From assembly GCA_031263435.1 (NCBI GenBank), contig JAISFT010000173.1, positions 1 to 5,945 on the forward strand: DNA of 5,945 nucleotides, in the 5' to 3' direction. Both the position numbers and the translations under genes were made by a program. Below the pieces are notes generated by a model. It was not told the origin of the DNA, made no database searches, and saw nothing but the letters and a program-made list of their open reading frames with translations. Source of the stretch: Treponema sp. (GTDB taxonomy: Bacteria; Spirochaetota; Spirochaetia; Treponematales; Breznakiellaceae). Of the stretch, positions 5,942 through 5,945 are shown one piece after another (position 1 is the first letter of the stretch; each line of letters opens with the position of its first letter).

Positions 5942-5945
5942 ATAA

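Noticed and set aside
1..5945. CRISPR array, tRNA, rRNA or complete insertion sequence
   Set aside because: No regularly spaced identical repeats, no cloverleaf with CCA end, no rRNA signature and no transposase frame were found on either strand.

Overview
The window reads as a GC-rich bacterial chromosome fragment. It most likely comes from a spirochaete of the Treponema type, possibly a termite-gut lineage. That placement rests on recalled similarity of the PolA and neighbouring proteins, not on a search, so treat the genus as a moderate-confidence guess.

Layout from left to right. Bases 1-60 carry the first 20 codons of a MerR-family transcriptional regulator on the minus strand, running off the window. 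Just upstream of it lies a perfect 21-bp inverted repeat (83-103), probably an operator. Bases 104-474 hold no supported gene. They contain a GGTGCCAGGCACC hairpin followed by T5 (148-165) and then a strongly structured GC-rich block (242-399) with several consecutive stem-loops and G7/C7 runs. This block looks like a dispersed intergenic repeat or an untranslated structured RNA. Bases 475-3414 encode a full-length DNA polymerase I (polA, 979 aa) with all three domains and all expected catalytic residues. Its interdomain linker is repeat-rich, and Val replaces the usual Arg at the end of motif A.

The polA stop codon lies inside four imperfect 12-13 bp repeats (3411-3460), which run into the start of the next gene. 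That gene (3451-4494) joins an N-terminal TPR region to a C-terminal Suppressor-of-Fused (SUFU) domain. It is probably co-transcribed with polA and may depend on translational coupling. Seven bases after its stop, a convergent minus-strand gene ends (4502-5941). This encodes an ADP-ribosylglycohydrolase-fold protein with an extra beta-rich C-terminal region and a divergent first metal-binding motif.

The genes do not form an obvious shared pathway. polA is housekeeping replication and repair. The TPR-SUFU protein resembles bacterial SUFU proteins that have been linked to polymorphic-toxin immunity, but no toxin partner lies in the window. The ADP-ribosylglycohydrolase relative may act on ADP-ribosyl or another N-glycosidic substrate. 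I found no clear evidence of a complete new system. The least ordinary items are the TPR-SUFU fusion with its repeat-built start region, the structured block upstream of polA, and the variant glycohydrolase.
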